64,000 nt of DNA from Vesta saturnalis (taxonomy: Eukaryota; Arthropoda; Insecta; Coleoptera; Lampyridae). A program made the translations under genes and the position numbers. Positions within the stretch are counted from its first letter, which is position 1. Each line of letters starts with the position of its first letter. The stretch is taken from assembly GCA_036346205.1 (NCBI GenBank), contig JARFJB010001594.1:2466501-2530500 (forward strand), read 5' to 3'. Of this stretch, positions 35,830 to 47,759 are shown in pieces. The notes under the pieces were generated by a model, which had not been told where the DNA came from, searched no databases, and saw only the letters and a program-made list of their open reading frames with translations.

Positions 35830-36703
35830 AAATATTAAGATATAAATAAATTTTCATTTCTATTTAGATATTATTATAACTGGCCACTATGGGAGCATGC
35901 ATGTTTCTAAAGTGGTCATTGAATTATGCCGCGTGGTCAAGTTTGGATCAATGTTTTCCATTAGTAGCCATTACAAACATTGTTGTGATTAAAAATAGAT
36001 CACAAGTGTTCTAATCGTAACCAGCAGATGGCCATTAAAAGTGCAAATAAGAAAATTAATGTTCCATTTATGGCCACCCAATTTAATAATTAGTCAAGAT
36101 AATATTAAGTGGTTTTAGACCAATAAACTTCTAAAGAAATCATAATCAAAACTTATACTATATTGATTAAAATAAAATTATTTTTGTGGTAGATACAGCT
36201 TAAATGAACTTACCTGATTCCTTACATATATCATTAACGGACGAGCGAGTATACAATGTCACGTACTTCAGTGATGATTAGAAACTAAACTCCAAGGTTT
36301 AGTAAATCGAAATTTGTACTACAATGGTAATAGATCGAGTACAGTCGAATGCTACCGATTTTCATAAAGCCGGTAATCGTCAAGTCTTATTAGAAATAGA
36401 TTTTGGTTTAGGTGGTGCTTCTACTTTATAGTTTGTTTTATTATGTTGTGAAGTTTGGCCAAAAAATAATTAGCAAATTTATTCAAAAATTGTTAATGTA
36501 AACACTTTTTGGGCTACGGAACGAAATTATGAAGGCAAAACACTGATCGATTAATAATTTTTAAGAACTTCCCTTGTTGTGATATGTGAGAGAAAGGAGT
36601 ATCTTACCTAAAACGCGCTGTGTTTTTGCCACAATAAAGCAATTATAATTTACGTGTCAAGATTTTAATATACGAAGGACTCATCATAATTCCATGAATC
36701 GAA
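35830..36703. other. Non-coding flank with repeated TGGCCA motifs
   Basis: Between 35,880 and 36,100 there are several GGCCA/TGGTC motifs (for example TTATGGCCACCCA at ~36,068). They may be subterminal repeats of the pogo/Jerky-like element; no matching terminus was found with confidence. No gene. Confidence 0.35.
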
Positions 36704-37337
36704 TATACAACGTGCCCAAGATAACGATGAACAGCATGGGCATCTTGAAAGCGGTAAGAGATACGAAGGCGGTTAAATTAGGGAAAAGTTGTATAATTTA
36801 GGGCATGTTCACATATAGTTTGCAAAAGTTCATTATTGTTTATCGTTTCCGAGATTTAAAACGATTAAAGCGATTTTTGGGTTTTTCTTTTTTCGTAATT
36901 CCTTCGTTTATTTTAAAAGATTTTTAAAAACCATTCATTCATTGTCACTTTTTGAATTCTATTAGATGGCGTTTTCAAATTTTTTATTCGACGTTTCGTC
37001 TCCGAGAAACCACCATCAACTTTATTTTTTTATATCGCCGCAACCAACGAAATACCCTGTATTCGATAGTATTTTTTATTACGAATTTAACCATGTATTA
37101 CACATTACGGTTTTGAAGTTGAAAAATGCGGATTTTCACTTTTCTCAATTTTCTTATGATATCAGTTAATATTAGAAGACTTTGATAAAATAACACTTGT
37201 TTAACATTGTGTTGAAAACCGTTTAACCTCGGAAACAATATATAATAATGAACTTTTGCAAACTACACGTAAACACGTACATCTCTTACCGTTTTTAAGA
37301 TCTCCATGCTCTTCATACTTATTTTGGGCACGTTATA
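36704..37337. repeat. Palindromic MITE, ~634 bp
   Basis: The ends read TATACAACGTGCCCAAGA and the complement of TGTATAACGTGCCCAAAA. Inverted arms of ~165 bp share CATGGGCATCTTGAAA/GAGATCTTAAAA-type blocks, CGGTAAGAGAT and GTTTGCAAAAGTTCATTATT. The interior has no transposase frame. Confidence 0.8.
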
Positions 37338-37439
37338 CAATCGCATAACTTCTATTATCACTTACCAAACGCACTCTGGCTTGATACGAGCTCTATTTGT
37401 TAATTTCCTTGTGTTTATCATAAAGTGATCTGAAAAACG

Positions 37440-38590
37440 TACACAAAGTGCTCTGAAAAACATACATTACTTTGTATAAACCATAAGTACATGACACAAT
37501 GGCTAGATTCCCTGTTGGGATAACATTGTCTATAAATCTGAGGATATTCTCACGCCAAATCCTTCTACTCCGAATTATGTATCCTCCAATGACTAAACCA
37601 TTATCATAGGAAGAGGGTCAGACTGGCGCAACAAGCTCTGTGTTCGAATACATAACTCCAATGAATTAATTGTTGCCTTCTGACGATGAGGAAGGACCCA
37701 GATTACGTATCTCTCGTACATAACATGATGGGTACCACATATCTTCCAAAGCCACATGCTACAAGTCATGGATACTGACCCTACTCTTGAAAGTAACCCC
37801 AATGAAATAACGGATGCCTTCTAGCGTCTGTTGAAATACGCAGCAAGCACTTAACTCCGGACCAAATACGTATGCCACCATGCAATATAAAGGTATTCCA
37901 ACGATAAACAAAGGTCTCATGTTGCGTAGATGCTGGCATAGATACGGACCCTCTAGCGTTAGAAGTTGTACAGTAACTAATGATTAAAATTGAAGTCTAG
38001 GAAAGGAAATTGTAGAAGACAGTGCAAAAAATAAAGTAAGTCTTTCTCTTTATTCATAAGGAGGAAAGGTGTAGTGGAGTAATAGTAAGAGTTAGAGTAA
38101 AAAACTTTGTAAGTTTCCCTGGTATAAGAAATAAAATAAATTCTTGTCAATTAAGACTTATATTAGAGGGACACGTTATTTACTAGATTATTAACAGTGC
38201 AAGTGGGACCATAAAAACAAAAAGCTGACCTCGAGTTGGAGTATATTAGAGGCCTAACGTAGAGTATAATTAAACGTAAGTTAAAGATGACTAGTTGTAA
38301 CATGCGTAGCTCTGGTTACAGTGCTTTACTTTACATTTTACATAACAATTTCGCCGTAGATAAAATCTTATGTTACGCCGCTACTTTATACTACCTCATT
38401 TGTATTAAATATATTCAAATGCTACCTTAAAAATTAATATCCATAAATATAGCAACACCATTTAGCGGCACACTTAATAGAATCTCGACATTGATAACGT
38501 TTGCACAAAACAAAGGGATCACATATGCCCATTAAGGCGTTTAAAATAGTTTTCTTCATTTAATTAATTAAACGTAACCAATCAATTGTT

Positions 38591-38668
<78 letters not shown>

Positions 38669-38700
38669 AGGCTGAACAAATATTTTTCCTTGGGAGTTAT
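37440..38700. repeat. Segmental repeat, copy 1 (interrupted)
   Basis: Matches 45,140-46,000 and in part 46,500-47,100: TATGTATCCTCCAATGACTA, TAGGAAGAGGG, TATGTTACGCCGCTA and TTAATTAAACGTAACCAAT occur in the same order. It continues past the 4.1 kb insertion at 42,806-42,885. The minus-strand translation resembles that of copy 2 but has several stops. Confidence 0.82.
38593..38666. repeat. (TA)n microsatellite
   Basis: About 37 TA units. The corresponding site in copy 2 (near 45,957) has almost no expansion (GGATATATCAATC). Confidence 0.95.
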
Positions 38701-39463
38701 AGGAGGGGGCACGTTTTAAATGTAAAATACCTTTCGGTCAGAATTTAACCAAATTTTGATATGTTCTAGAACTTGACCTGTGGATCAAACGTCTTCATTC
38801 CCGAAAGCTCAAAGCTCAACAGTTTTTGATATACAGGGTCTGCAATATCACTATTTGATACTTTCAATATATCATAAAATGGATATTTTTGCGAATATTA
38901 ACGCAAAACTTAGTGAAATGTTATTTTTTTTGTGCTACTGGTTACAACCTTTTCTTTATTTTCATTATTTTTGTACATACACCTGATATACAGGGTGAGA
39001 CCAAATATATGTATCTGAAAAGAATTATACGGTGGTATTGTTTTGATATTTTGGTGAATGGAAGTTAACACATATATATGTCCATTTAAATTATTATTGC
39101 AAGTTAAGTCCCCTAGACGTCCGTTATACAGAGTGTTTCATTTCTTTAATAGATTTAATTGAGTATTATTATACTTCCTAGTTAATTTTCTGATAACTTA
39201 ATTGAAATGTCTATATTAAAATAAACTATTTACTAACTGTAAATACCTACATAATAGTCACGATGTGTTTATACTGATACTGGGTGTCCAAGTACAAAGG
39301 ACCAAAGCGATATCTTAAACTTCATATAGGTACGGAAAAAACCGTTAACATAAAAAGTCCCTTGAAATTGGATGTCGTTGCGAAATACAAAGCTTTTGGA
39401 GATTGACAGATAGAAAGGTTAGATGTGCTTCATTTATTATGCTCACTATTTTCTAATAAAGTT
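38701..39463 (+). repeat. Left ~760 bp TIR
   Basis: Complement of 42,050-42,806 with scattered substitutions. It includes the shared blocks TTGATATACAGGGTCTGCAA and GTCCCCTAGACGTCCGTTAT-like sequence. Confidence 0.88.
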
Positions 39464-39814
39464 TTCAGTAGATTCCTTTGATAAAGAAGGCGCTTGTCGA
39501 AGTTCATCTTTATTTTGCAAGACTAAGAAAAGAAAATTCTTTAAGATACTAGTGTCTTCACTGTTCACACCATCGACAGACCGGTTTCGCAGGTCTACCT
39601 CCATCATCACTACCGCCTTGTACAGTCATTGGAAATCAGAAATGTTTATGTAGAAACGTTAATGAACGTATTTTAATATATTAAAAATATCTAAGCTTAA
39701 TAAGATATCAGTTAACTGAACTGATGAGGCAGAAAACAGTAAATAATTTTTGGTCTTGATATAACCATTGTCATAGAAATCAAAAAGTTGCATAATCGAA
39801 TGTTAAATGTCTAT

Positions 39815-41764
39815 CACCTCCACATTATTTGCATTTAGTATATGGTTTAAAACATTTGTAGAAGGATATTTGATTAGCTCTTGATACCTAGCGTATCCTA
39901 AAACCATAGTACAGTTGCCACATGAGAACAAGTACCTAAAGTTCTGGCACCAGTCTTGCAGGTGCAGTAAGTACCTAATATTGGGTTAGGTTCATCTTCC
40001 TCATTATTCGGCACAAATGCAATCCACAACTGCTAACGAGTAGCATTTCTGAGGCGAGAATATATCCTTACCCGTATAAAACCGGGTTCGTAGTTTTCAT
40101 CAAATTGATATTGAACATGGCGGTCCTCTATTTCATTGTCCTGTATATAAGAAGGAGCAAGCTTTAATTGAAAAATACCTACAGTTAACTATTTAAGATA
40201 GTAATGTGACAAACGTGGGAATGAGGGAACGATAATTTCATTTAAATCAACCCATCTGCCCCTTCTAGCGCGTAGGTTTTCCTCCTCAACCCTGGCTTGA
40301 ACAACATTTGGCTCTTAAACTTTTTGAAGAATATTTTCAGCTAGCTCAATAGTAGCATCTTGCATTAAAATGGGTGGAAAATATTTATTTATAATTGCTC
40401 CAGCAATTTTAAGAAAATCAGCAATAGGTATTACAAATGTGGGGTGTTTTTATCTTAAAGTTAAAAAATTTAAAAATTGATTTTAAGTGCCCATTTCTAC
40501 GATCCACCTGGTTTTCGTAACGAGACGACTATCATTAGCCTCTTCTGTGGATAACTGTAGCTGACCTCTGGGCAAATGCTGGCATTTTAAAATTAATACC
40601 TAATCTATTTAAAGCTGGAATAGCATCCAAGTACCCGCGGTCGAGACTGAAAATATCTCCTTCATTAAACCATTCACGCATTCCATTCACATCTCTATTA
40701 AATTCACTTATAAGTATGTTAGCATCGTTGTTTTCAGAATTTGAGAAATATGGGCCTTGAATGTCTAGAATAAATCCGCTCGGGGCAATAAGCAGAGATG
40801 GCTTGATAAGATGTTTACCCTTATAAGTACAGTAGGACTGTCGCAACACTTTAAAACAAGAACTTTTCTCTATTTCCAGATAAGTACAGTCATTATACAC
40901 TATAACTTGAGGCCGATCCAAGTTTTGATTATATAGAAGATTTGCAAAAGGAGTTACATGATTTTCGATGTAGCTGTCTCTTGTTGTAGCAGTAAATCCA
41001 ATATTTTGTGGTACAAATCTTGCAGAAAGAGATTGTCTAACTAGAGATATAGCTAAACTGGCTTGTTGTCTTGTGGAATAATTAAAAATAACCGCTAAAA
41101 AACTATCACTAAGACCCTGTCGCACAGGAATGCTAAGAGATCTTTTTTACTTACATATCTCAAAGAATTTCCTATTCTAACGGGGTCACAAAAGTTGAAA
41201 AGATTATTAAATTGATCTTTGGGTATAGGAGAAACTGCTTTAAATTGAGAATCTGTGAAGTTATTTTCGTCTTCGTAAGCCGTGTGATAGCTTTTTTTCT
41301 TAATTTTCTTACGTAATGCTTGTAAAAAAATATAAATCTCATTACCTGCTAATAATGGCCGATTTACATATCGTAACCCAGGGAGCAGAAACTCAAACAG
41401 ATTACCATTCCCATCCAAATGAATATTACAGCAGTACGTATTTTCTCTCAACAAAAATATTAATTCTACCTTTCATGGATATTTTATGTATATCATTCCT
41501 ATCGTTACAAATGCAGCATCTTTGTAGCACATTTAATCGTAAACAATTTGGGTTATTATCTATTGCTTGAATTTCCCTTACAATAGAAATATTGCAGACA
41601 TTGCAGATTCGAGTTTCTTCTATTATGACCCGCTCTGGTAGATTTGCTTCGCGGCGACGTGCAATCACAATTTCCTGTTTTCTTGCATTTACCTCACGAC
41701 TTATTTTCACCATAACCCTAGGAACTAAAGCATTTCCACAAGCAAAACATGGAATTCGATTCAT
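39815..41764 (-). pseudogene. DDE_Tnp_4-like transposase with SWIM zinc finger
   Basis: It starts at an ATG at 41,764 (MNRIPCFACGNALVPR) with a Cys-rich N-terminus (CNVCN, CCICNDRN) that may bind zinc. Frameshifts lie at ~41,440 and ~41,110. The core contains VIVYNDCTYLEIEKS (first Asp), KGKHLIKPSLLIAPSGFILD and GDIFSLDRGYLDAIPALNRL (second Asp), the pattern of DDE_Tnp_4/Harbinger-like nucleases. After a shift near 40,555 comes EEANDSRLVTKTRWIVE, offering the third acidic residue. Further decayed frames include GRWVDLNEIIVPSFPRLSHY, PGFIRVRIYSRLRNAT and YCTCKTGARTLGTCSHVATV (CxC...CxH, SWIM finger). The acidic residues remain, but multiple stops make it a pseudogene. Confidence 0.82.
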
Positions 41765-42049
41765 TTTTCACATAAACTCTTCAAAACGATTTTAATTCAA
41801 AAAGCAGATTTGCAACTAAGCATCAACAATATCACTTTATTAGTGGATTAATTTTTGACGTTTCATAGCCACCTACTATATTGTTGTTATTTTATAAGTT
41901 TGGGAATAGAAAAAATAATAATTGTAGTATGAAAAACGGAAAGAAAAGTGCAAAATCAGAAAAAAATCTAGTTGTACGAATAAAAGCAGAAGAAAAAGCG
42001 CAATACCACATTACGGTTTTGGTTTAAACGAATAAGTAAATACTAAATA

Positions 42050-42806
42050 TAACTTTATTAGAAAATAGTGAGCATAATAAATGAAGCACATCTAACCTTT
42101 CTATCTGTCAATCTCCAAAAGCTTTGTATTTCACAACGACGTCCAATTGCAAGGGATTTTTTATGTTAACAGTTTTTTCCGTACCTATATGAAGTTTAAG
42201 ATATCGCTTTGGTCCTTTGTACTTGGACACTCAGTATCAGTATAAACACATCGTGACTATTATGTAGGTATATACAGTTAGCAAATAGTTTATTTTAATA
42301 TAAACATTTCAATTAAGTTATCAGAAAATTTACTAGTATAATAATACTCAATTAAATCTATTAAAGAAATGAAACACTCTGTATAACGGACGTCTAGGGA
42401 ACTTAACTTGCAATAATAATTTAAATGGACATATATATGTGATAACTTCCATTCACCAAAATATCAAAACAATACCACTGTATAATTCTTTTCAGATACA
42501 CATATTTAGTCTCACCCTGTATATCAGGTGTATGTACAAAAATAATGAAAGTAAAGAAATGGTTGTATCCAGTAGCACAAAAAAATAACATTTCACTAAG
42601 TTTTGCGTTAATATTGGCAAAAATGTCCATTTTATGATATATTGAAAATATCAAATAGTGATATTGCAGACCCTGTATATCAAAAACTGTTGAGCTTTGA
42701 GCTTTCGGGCAATGAAGACATTTGATCAATTGGTCAAGTTCTAGAACATAAAATTTAGTTAAATTCTGACCGAAAGGTATTTTACATTTAAAACGAGCCC
42801 CCTCCT
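42050..42806 (-). repeat. Right ~760 bp TIR
   Basis: Complement of 38,701-39,463. The outer end reads AAACGAGCCCCCTCCT. Confidence 0.88.
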
Positions 42807-42885
42807 TTCGGGACTAAACTTATAGCAAAAAAGAAAAAGAAGAAATTTGGTCTTCTCTCAATGTGGACTTTTCTAGACCACGTTG
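42806..42885. repeat. Segmental repeat copy 1, distal part
   Basis: TTCGGGACTAAACTTATAG and CTTCTCTCAATGTGGACTTT correspond to 46,003-46,085, so the 4.1 kb transposon split this copy. Confidence 0.8.
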
Positions 42886-42889
42886 CGGT

Positions 42890-44714
42890 ATAAACTGGCA
42901 GTAAAACGGGATAACAGGTAAAATTGAATTTTGATCGAGTAATCAGTGGCTGAGGTGGATTCGGTGTACTAAATTTTGAGCTCAATAGGATAGCTACCGT
43001 AAATAAGTCAACATAGGTGTTGAAATTGACATAAAAACTGGAAAAAGGCGCCAGAGTGTTTGAAAGGTCACAATAGGAATTGAAACGCCTAATTACGTCA
43101 GTTCACAGCTCGCTCAAAATACTCAAATAACTCGTTTGCCTGAACGTATTCTCCACAGGTGGTCCTGGGACCAGCAGATCTTCGCTAACCTGGAAGGCTT
43201 CAAATATATTTTCACGCTTAACTAAAATAATTGCGTACCACAAAAATCAATCACTAATTTGATAAAAAAACAATAATTCTATTGTTACGTTAGACAATAA
43301 ATCTGATCCTCTATGAAATTTCACTTCAATCAAAAAACTCTCACTTTAATTCTGTTTACGACCACTTGAAATTATATTATCAATCCGCTATAAAATGCGC
43401 TCATATTCATAAAAATAATGCTTTAACTCATCAACCTTTAACAGTTACATTATAGTTCAATAATCAATAAATAAAGCTTTCGAACGTAATTACCTTTTTA
43501 CTTAGATTCACCTCCAAAGATAGTTAATGCAATGATCTAATTCAAATAAAACAAACACTGAATATGCGTGTCAGTATTTGGCTGTGCAGCAAATGGGTTC
43601 ACACTTAAAAAAAACACAACAAGTACATTCATCTGAGAGATGTGTTATAAATAAATAAGTAAAAAGAAAATAAGCAAAACCATTGAGACCAGAAATTATT
43701 ACATTTTTCTTTCAAGTTAAATCGTTCAATTTATCCTAATAGGCGGAGATACTAGCTAGTCTCGGTATTGCCTTTTACTAAAAATTGTTGTAAATCTGAT
43801 TCATATGCAAAAATAACAATTGGTTTTAACAAATAAATCGCATTCTCATAACGCCTTCGTCACACACAATTTTGTTATAAATTCGCCAGTACAACAAAAT
43901 AAAAAGACGCTCAAATAAAATTGTATATATACAGATGGGCACGCTTGCATTGTAATTTAAACGATAAAAAAAGAAAAAGAACAGCGTACTCAACCGTTTG
44001 TACATGAACAATAACAAAACACACACAACAATTTATTAACACTCGTCATCCTCAGCAATAATAAAAAATGCACCAAAAGGTTTACCTTACCTTGGAACAG
44101 CCGCCTTTGTGTTATACAGGCACCTGGTTTACTTCGGCGGCCTGTGAAATATGATTGATATAAGTACGTTCGACTTTCTCGTAACGGAAAGCAGTGCGAT
44201 GATTCAAAGTACCAAATTAATATCTCGTATATAAAGCTAAATTCTTTGTTTAAAACCAACATTCTTATAGAAATTCTCCGACAAAATAGCCGCCTTAAAC
44301 GTCGCAACAAAATGCGAATTATTACAAACTATTCTTATGTACTAAAAAATGTTATCAATTTTCCCTCTCAAATCTGTAAAAAGGGTTTCACTAATTATAC
44401 GTAAATTACATCCTCATTTTAAACTTTCATTTCAATTTAATAAATCAAAACTTATATTCCGTTTTTAAAAAAAACGATTCTACATTCGATTGCTATCTAA
44501 AAATTTCAACTACTTTTCAAATACGTAAAAGACAAAATAAAAACGATGCAATCCAAAACTTTCCAAACATTTATGAGTTAACAAATTCAGTGCATGAAAG
44601 TATACTACATTTCAGATGTACGACGCTCAAAAATAATTTATAATTTCGACATTGACGCCACATAATCGATAAAATCACGCCCCCATGACAAAACGTGTAC
44701 AGACTCTTTTAATA
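42890..44714. other. Intergenic, no gene seen
   Basis: AT-rich. Frames at 43,826-44,026 and 43,990-44,310 are unremarkable and have no recognisable motifs. Confidence 0.5.
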
Positions 44715-46085
44715 ATAATTAAAGTTTAGATAAGTTTTCTTCATGAAAGGTTTTTGTAGGGAAATAAACACCTCCCCATTCCAAAACGAAAAACTTCCCA
44801 AAGTACTTTTCCTGAATATCTGAATAACTATAAACTTTAAGTATATCAAAATGTGTAGGCAAAGGTTAATTCAACTTTAAATTAGTTTTCTTCATAAAAA
44901 TCTAATGTACGAAGCTCCTTATTATTGGAATTATTAAGTCGCGCATGGAATATGTCTGGAAACTACCGATGATTCATTGTAATATTATAAATAACAGTCA
45001 TATGGTCTATTTATCACAGATAAATAAACAGGTAACAATGTTATTTAGATTAAGTTAAGTAAGTTTTAACATTACAGTAGTATTGAAACCTTCTTTGGCA
45101 GAGTCTAGAAAGCATTAGTATTTGTACATTTGTTTGTGTTTGCCACAAAGTGCTTTGAAAAACGAACAGTACTTTGCATAAACCATAAGTGCATGAGTTT
45201 TGTAATGTCAAAATTATGTTACTGTTCAATTCTACACAATAACTGATTTTTCCTGTTGGAGTAACATTATCTACAAATCTAAGGATCCTTCTACCCCCAA
45301 TTATGTATCCTCCAATGACTAAACCATCATCATAGGAAGAGGGCCAGACTGACGCAAGCAGCTCTATGTTCGAATACGTAACTCCAATGAATTCATGTAG
45401 GCCTTCTAACGTTGAAGAAGAACCCTGATTGCGTAATTCTCGTGCATAACTAAAAGCTAAGCTTGAGTTGGAGTAGAGTAGATACCTAGTATAGTTTAGA
45501 ATATAATTAAACATAAGTCACAGCTAACTAGTTGTAACGTGCGTAACTTTACTTATAGTAATCGTTTTGTTGTAAAGTTTGTATACATAACAAATTCGCC
45601 TTAGGTAAAATCCTATGTTACGCCGCTAGTAGTGTAAGGACACTACACACTACATCATTTATATTAAGTATTTTGTATTGAAATTATAATTTTCTGTTAC
45701 GCTGAGACAAACTCTTATTTAACTCATTTCTATACACTTTTTTCCATTTTTTAAATTAAATTGTGCTAAATTACTGCAATTTACGCTACCATAAAAATTA
45801 ATATCTATAAATATAGTAACGCCATTTAGCGATACAAATAGAATCTCGATATTTAATAGCTGCTTTTGCACAAAACAAGGAGATCACATGTTTCCACTAA
45901 GGTGTCTAAAATAATTTTCTTCACTTAATTAATTAAACGTAACCAATTAATTGTTGGATATATCAATCTAAGGCTTAACAAGTATTTTTTCCTTTCGAGT
46001 TAAATTTCGGAACTAAACTTATAGTGAAAAAGAATAGAGAAAAAATTAGCCTTCTCTCAACGTGAACTTTTCTATACGACGTAAA
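44715..46085. repeat. Segmental repeat, copy 2
   Basis: The first part (44,715-45,130) is repeated at 46,105-46,490, and the rest matches both copy 1 and copy 3. It keeps the least interrupted open frame of the three and the uninterrupted target site of the 4.1 kb transposon near 45,995. Confidence 0.85.
45050..45514 (-). other. Conserved open frame of unknown function
   Basis: A 154-codon frame on the minus strand. Its middle part (LHEFIGVTYSNIELLASVW, then PSSYDDGLVIGGYIIGGRRI and FVDNVTPTGK) is recognisable in translation in the other two copies of the segmental repeat, for example PSSYDNGLVIGGYI in copy 1 and PSCDDGLVVGGYIIGGRRT in copy 3, both with stops. Similar translation in three diverged copies hints at former coding use. 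I do not recognise the protein. A faint resemblance to DM9/DUF3421 repeats (VVGG...PGK pattern) is speculative. It has no clear start or splice context. Confidence 0.3.
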
Positions 46086-46094
46086 CGTATACGA

Positions 46095-47140
46095 AATTTT
46101 AATGGTAATTAAAGTTTAGATAAGTTTTCTTCATGAAAGGTTTTCGTAGGGAAAGAAATTACCCTCCGAAAGTACTTTTCGTGAATATCTGAATAGCTAT
46201 AAATTTTACATCAAAATGTGTGGGCAAATTTTTTTAAGGTTAATTCAACTTTAAACAAGTTTTCTTTATAAAAATCTAATGTGCCAAGTTCGGTTTTATT
46301 GGAATTATTGAGTTGCGCATGGAATATCTCTGGAAACTATAGATGATACATTAGAATATTACAAGCAACAGTCATATGATCTAATTTTCTGTAACAGTGC
46401 TATCTAGATTAGGTTACTTGAGTTTTAACATTAAAGTGATATTGAAACTTTCTTTTCCAGAGTCTAAAAAGCTTCAGTATTTGTTAATTTATTTGTATTT
46501 ACCATAAAGTGCTCTGAAAAACGTACAATACATTGTACAAACCATAAGTGCATTACTATTGTAATGTCAAGATTATGTTACTGTACAATTCTGCACAATA
46601 GCTGGTTTTCCCTGTCGGGACAGCATTGTCTATAAATCTGAGGGTCTTCTACGCCAGGTCCTTCTACCCCCAATTATGTATCCTCCGACGACTAAACCAT
46701 CATCACAGGAAGGGGGCAAGGCTGACACAACAAGCCCTATATCAGATTACGTAACTCTCGTCGATAACATGATGGGTGCCCAAGACTTTCGTATAAAGGC
46801 CAACTACGTATCCTCTATGCAAAAACCACCCTCCTCAAAAATAATATTATTTCAACGACATACCAGGGCCACATGCTACACGTCACGGATACTGACCCTG
46901 TGCTTGAACATAACCCCACTGAGATAAAGGAAGTCTTCCAAGGTCGGTTGAGACGCCCAGCAAGCACTGAACAAGATTAGTTGTCAAGACCAAATACGTA
47001 TCCCACCAAGCAATGCAGAGGTTTTTCAACGATAAACCAAGTCCACATGCTGCTCGGCATGGATACTGATCTTGTGCTTTAACGTAACCCCCATGAGATA
47101 TAGGCGCATTTCTAACGTCGGTCTGGTTCTAATCATCCCT
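46095..47140. repeat. Segmental repeat, copy 3
   Basis: Starts AATTAAAGTTTAGATAAGTT like copy 2 at ~44,718 and runs through the same order to TATGTATCCTCCGACGACTA at ~46,675. The part 46,840-47,120 contains two internally similar stretches (CACATGCTACACGTCACGGA at ~46,868 and CACATGCTGCTCGGCATGGA at ~47,043) that also match copy 1 near 37,755. Confidence 0.8.
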
Positions 47141-47740
47141 AATAGTTACGGGACCGGCAGTATCCAAACTTCCCATACGAACGTACATTATCTGACAACG
47201 TCACATCATGCGCATCAGTCAATCATAGATACAAAACCGTAACATTTGACATTCGCAAGTTTCTCGGTAAACATTAACATTAACGTACCACTAATCAAAG
47301 GTACGCCATATTAGTTAATCGTATATCATATCGCTAAGAGCAGCAATTATTTCAATACTCATACATGCAAGAGAAATTAATAATCTATTTGTACAATAAT
47401 AATACAAGCTACATGTGCTCACCTTTAACGCCCAAAATATAACAGCACCTCTCACACAAACATTACATAATCAACATTTCTTTAAGTCAATATTAGTAAT
47501 TTGGAATATCGATACTACTATCGACCATCTCTATAGGGTCATAGGCCGTCATGTTTATCATGTTTGTTTTGCGTGACATATTTATGAGGTCCTTATTTTA
47601 GTTATTACACAACGAACTCGACAAAACAAAAAGAACATGTGTGAGTTGCAGAATCTATAAAATTTATTATAACTTATCAATTACATCATAAAACATAGTA
47701 TTTACATTCGGCCAACCTGTTAATCACTTCGCCCTCGAAG
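47140..47740. other. Intergenic, no gene seen
   Basis: No recognisable coding or repeat structure. Confidence 0.45.
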
Positions 47741-47759
47741 CAGTCGTAATGTTCCGAAC

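Larger units (their letters stand above)
38701..42806 (-). mobile_element. Long-TIR DDE_Tnp_4/SWIM transposon
   Basis: Inverted arms 38,701-39,463 and 42,050-42,806 (about 760 bp each) begin AGGAGGGGGCACGTTTTAAA and its near-complement. They frame a decayed transposase gene on the minus strand. The segmental copy at ~45,990-46,020 reads straight through the insertion point (TTTCGAGTTAAATTTCGG), which confirms the limits. The target duplication is not clean; a TTA-like site is possible, as in PIF/Harbinger relatives. Short open frames inside the arms are not genes. Confidence 0.85.

Noticed and set aside
38780..38986. Similar proteins at 38,780-38,986 (+) and 42,421-42,729 (-)
   Set aside because: They are mirror copies inside the ~760 bp TIRs and carry no recognisable domain.
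46676..46927. 83-codon plus-strand frame
   Set aside because: Lies on the opposite strand of the segmental repeat, and the other two copies do not keep it open.
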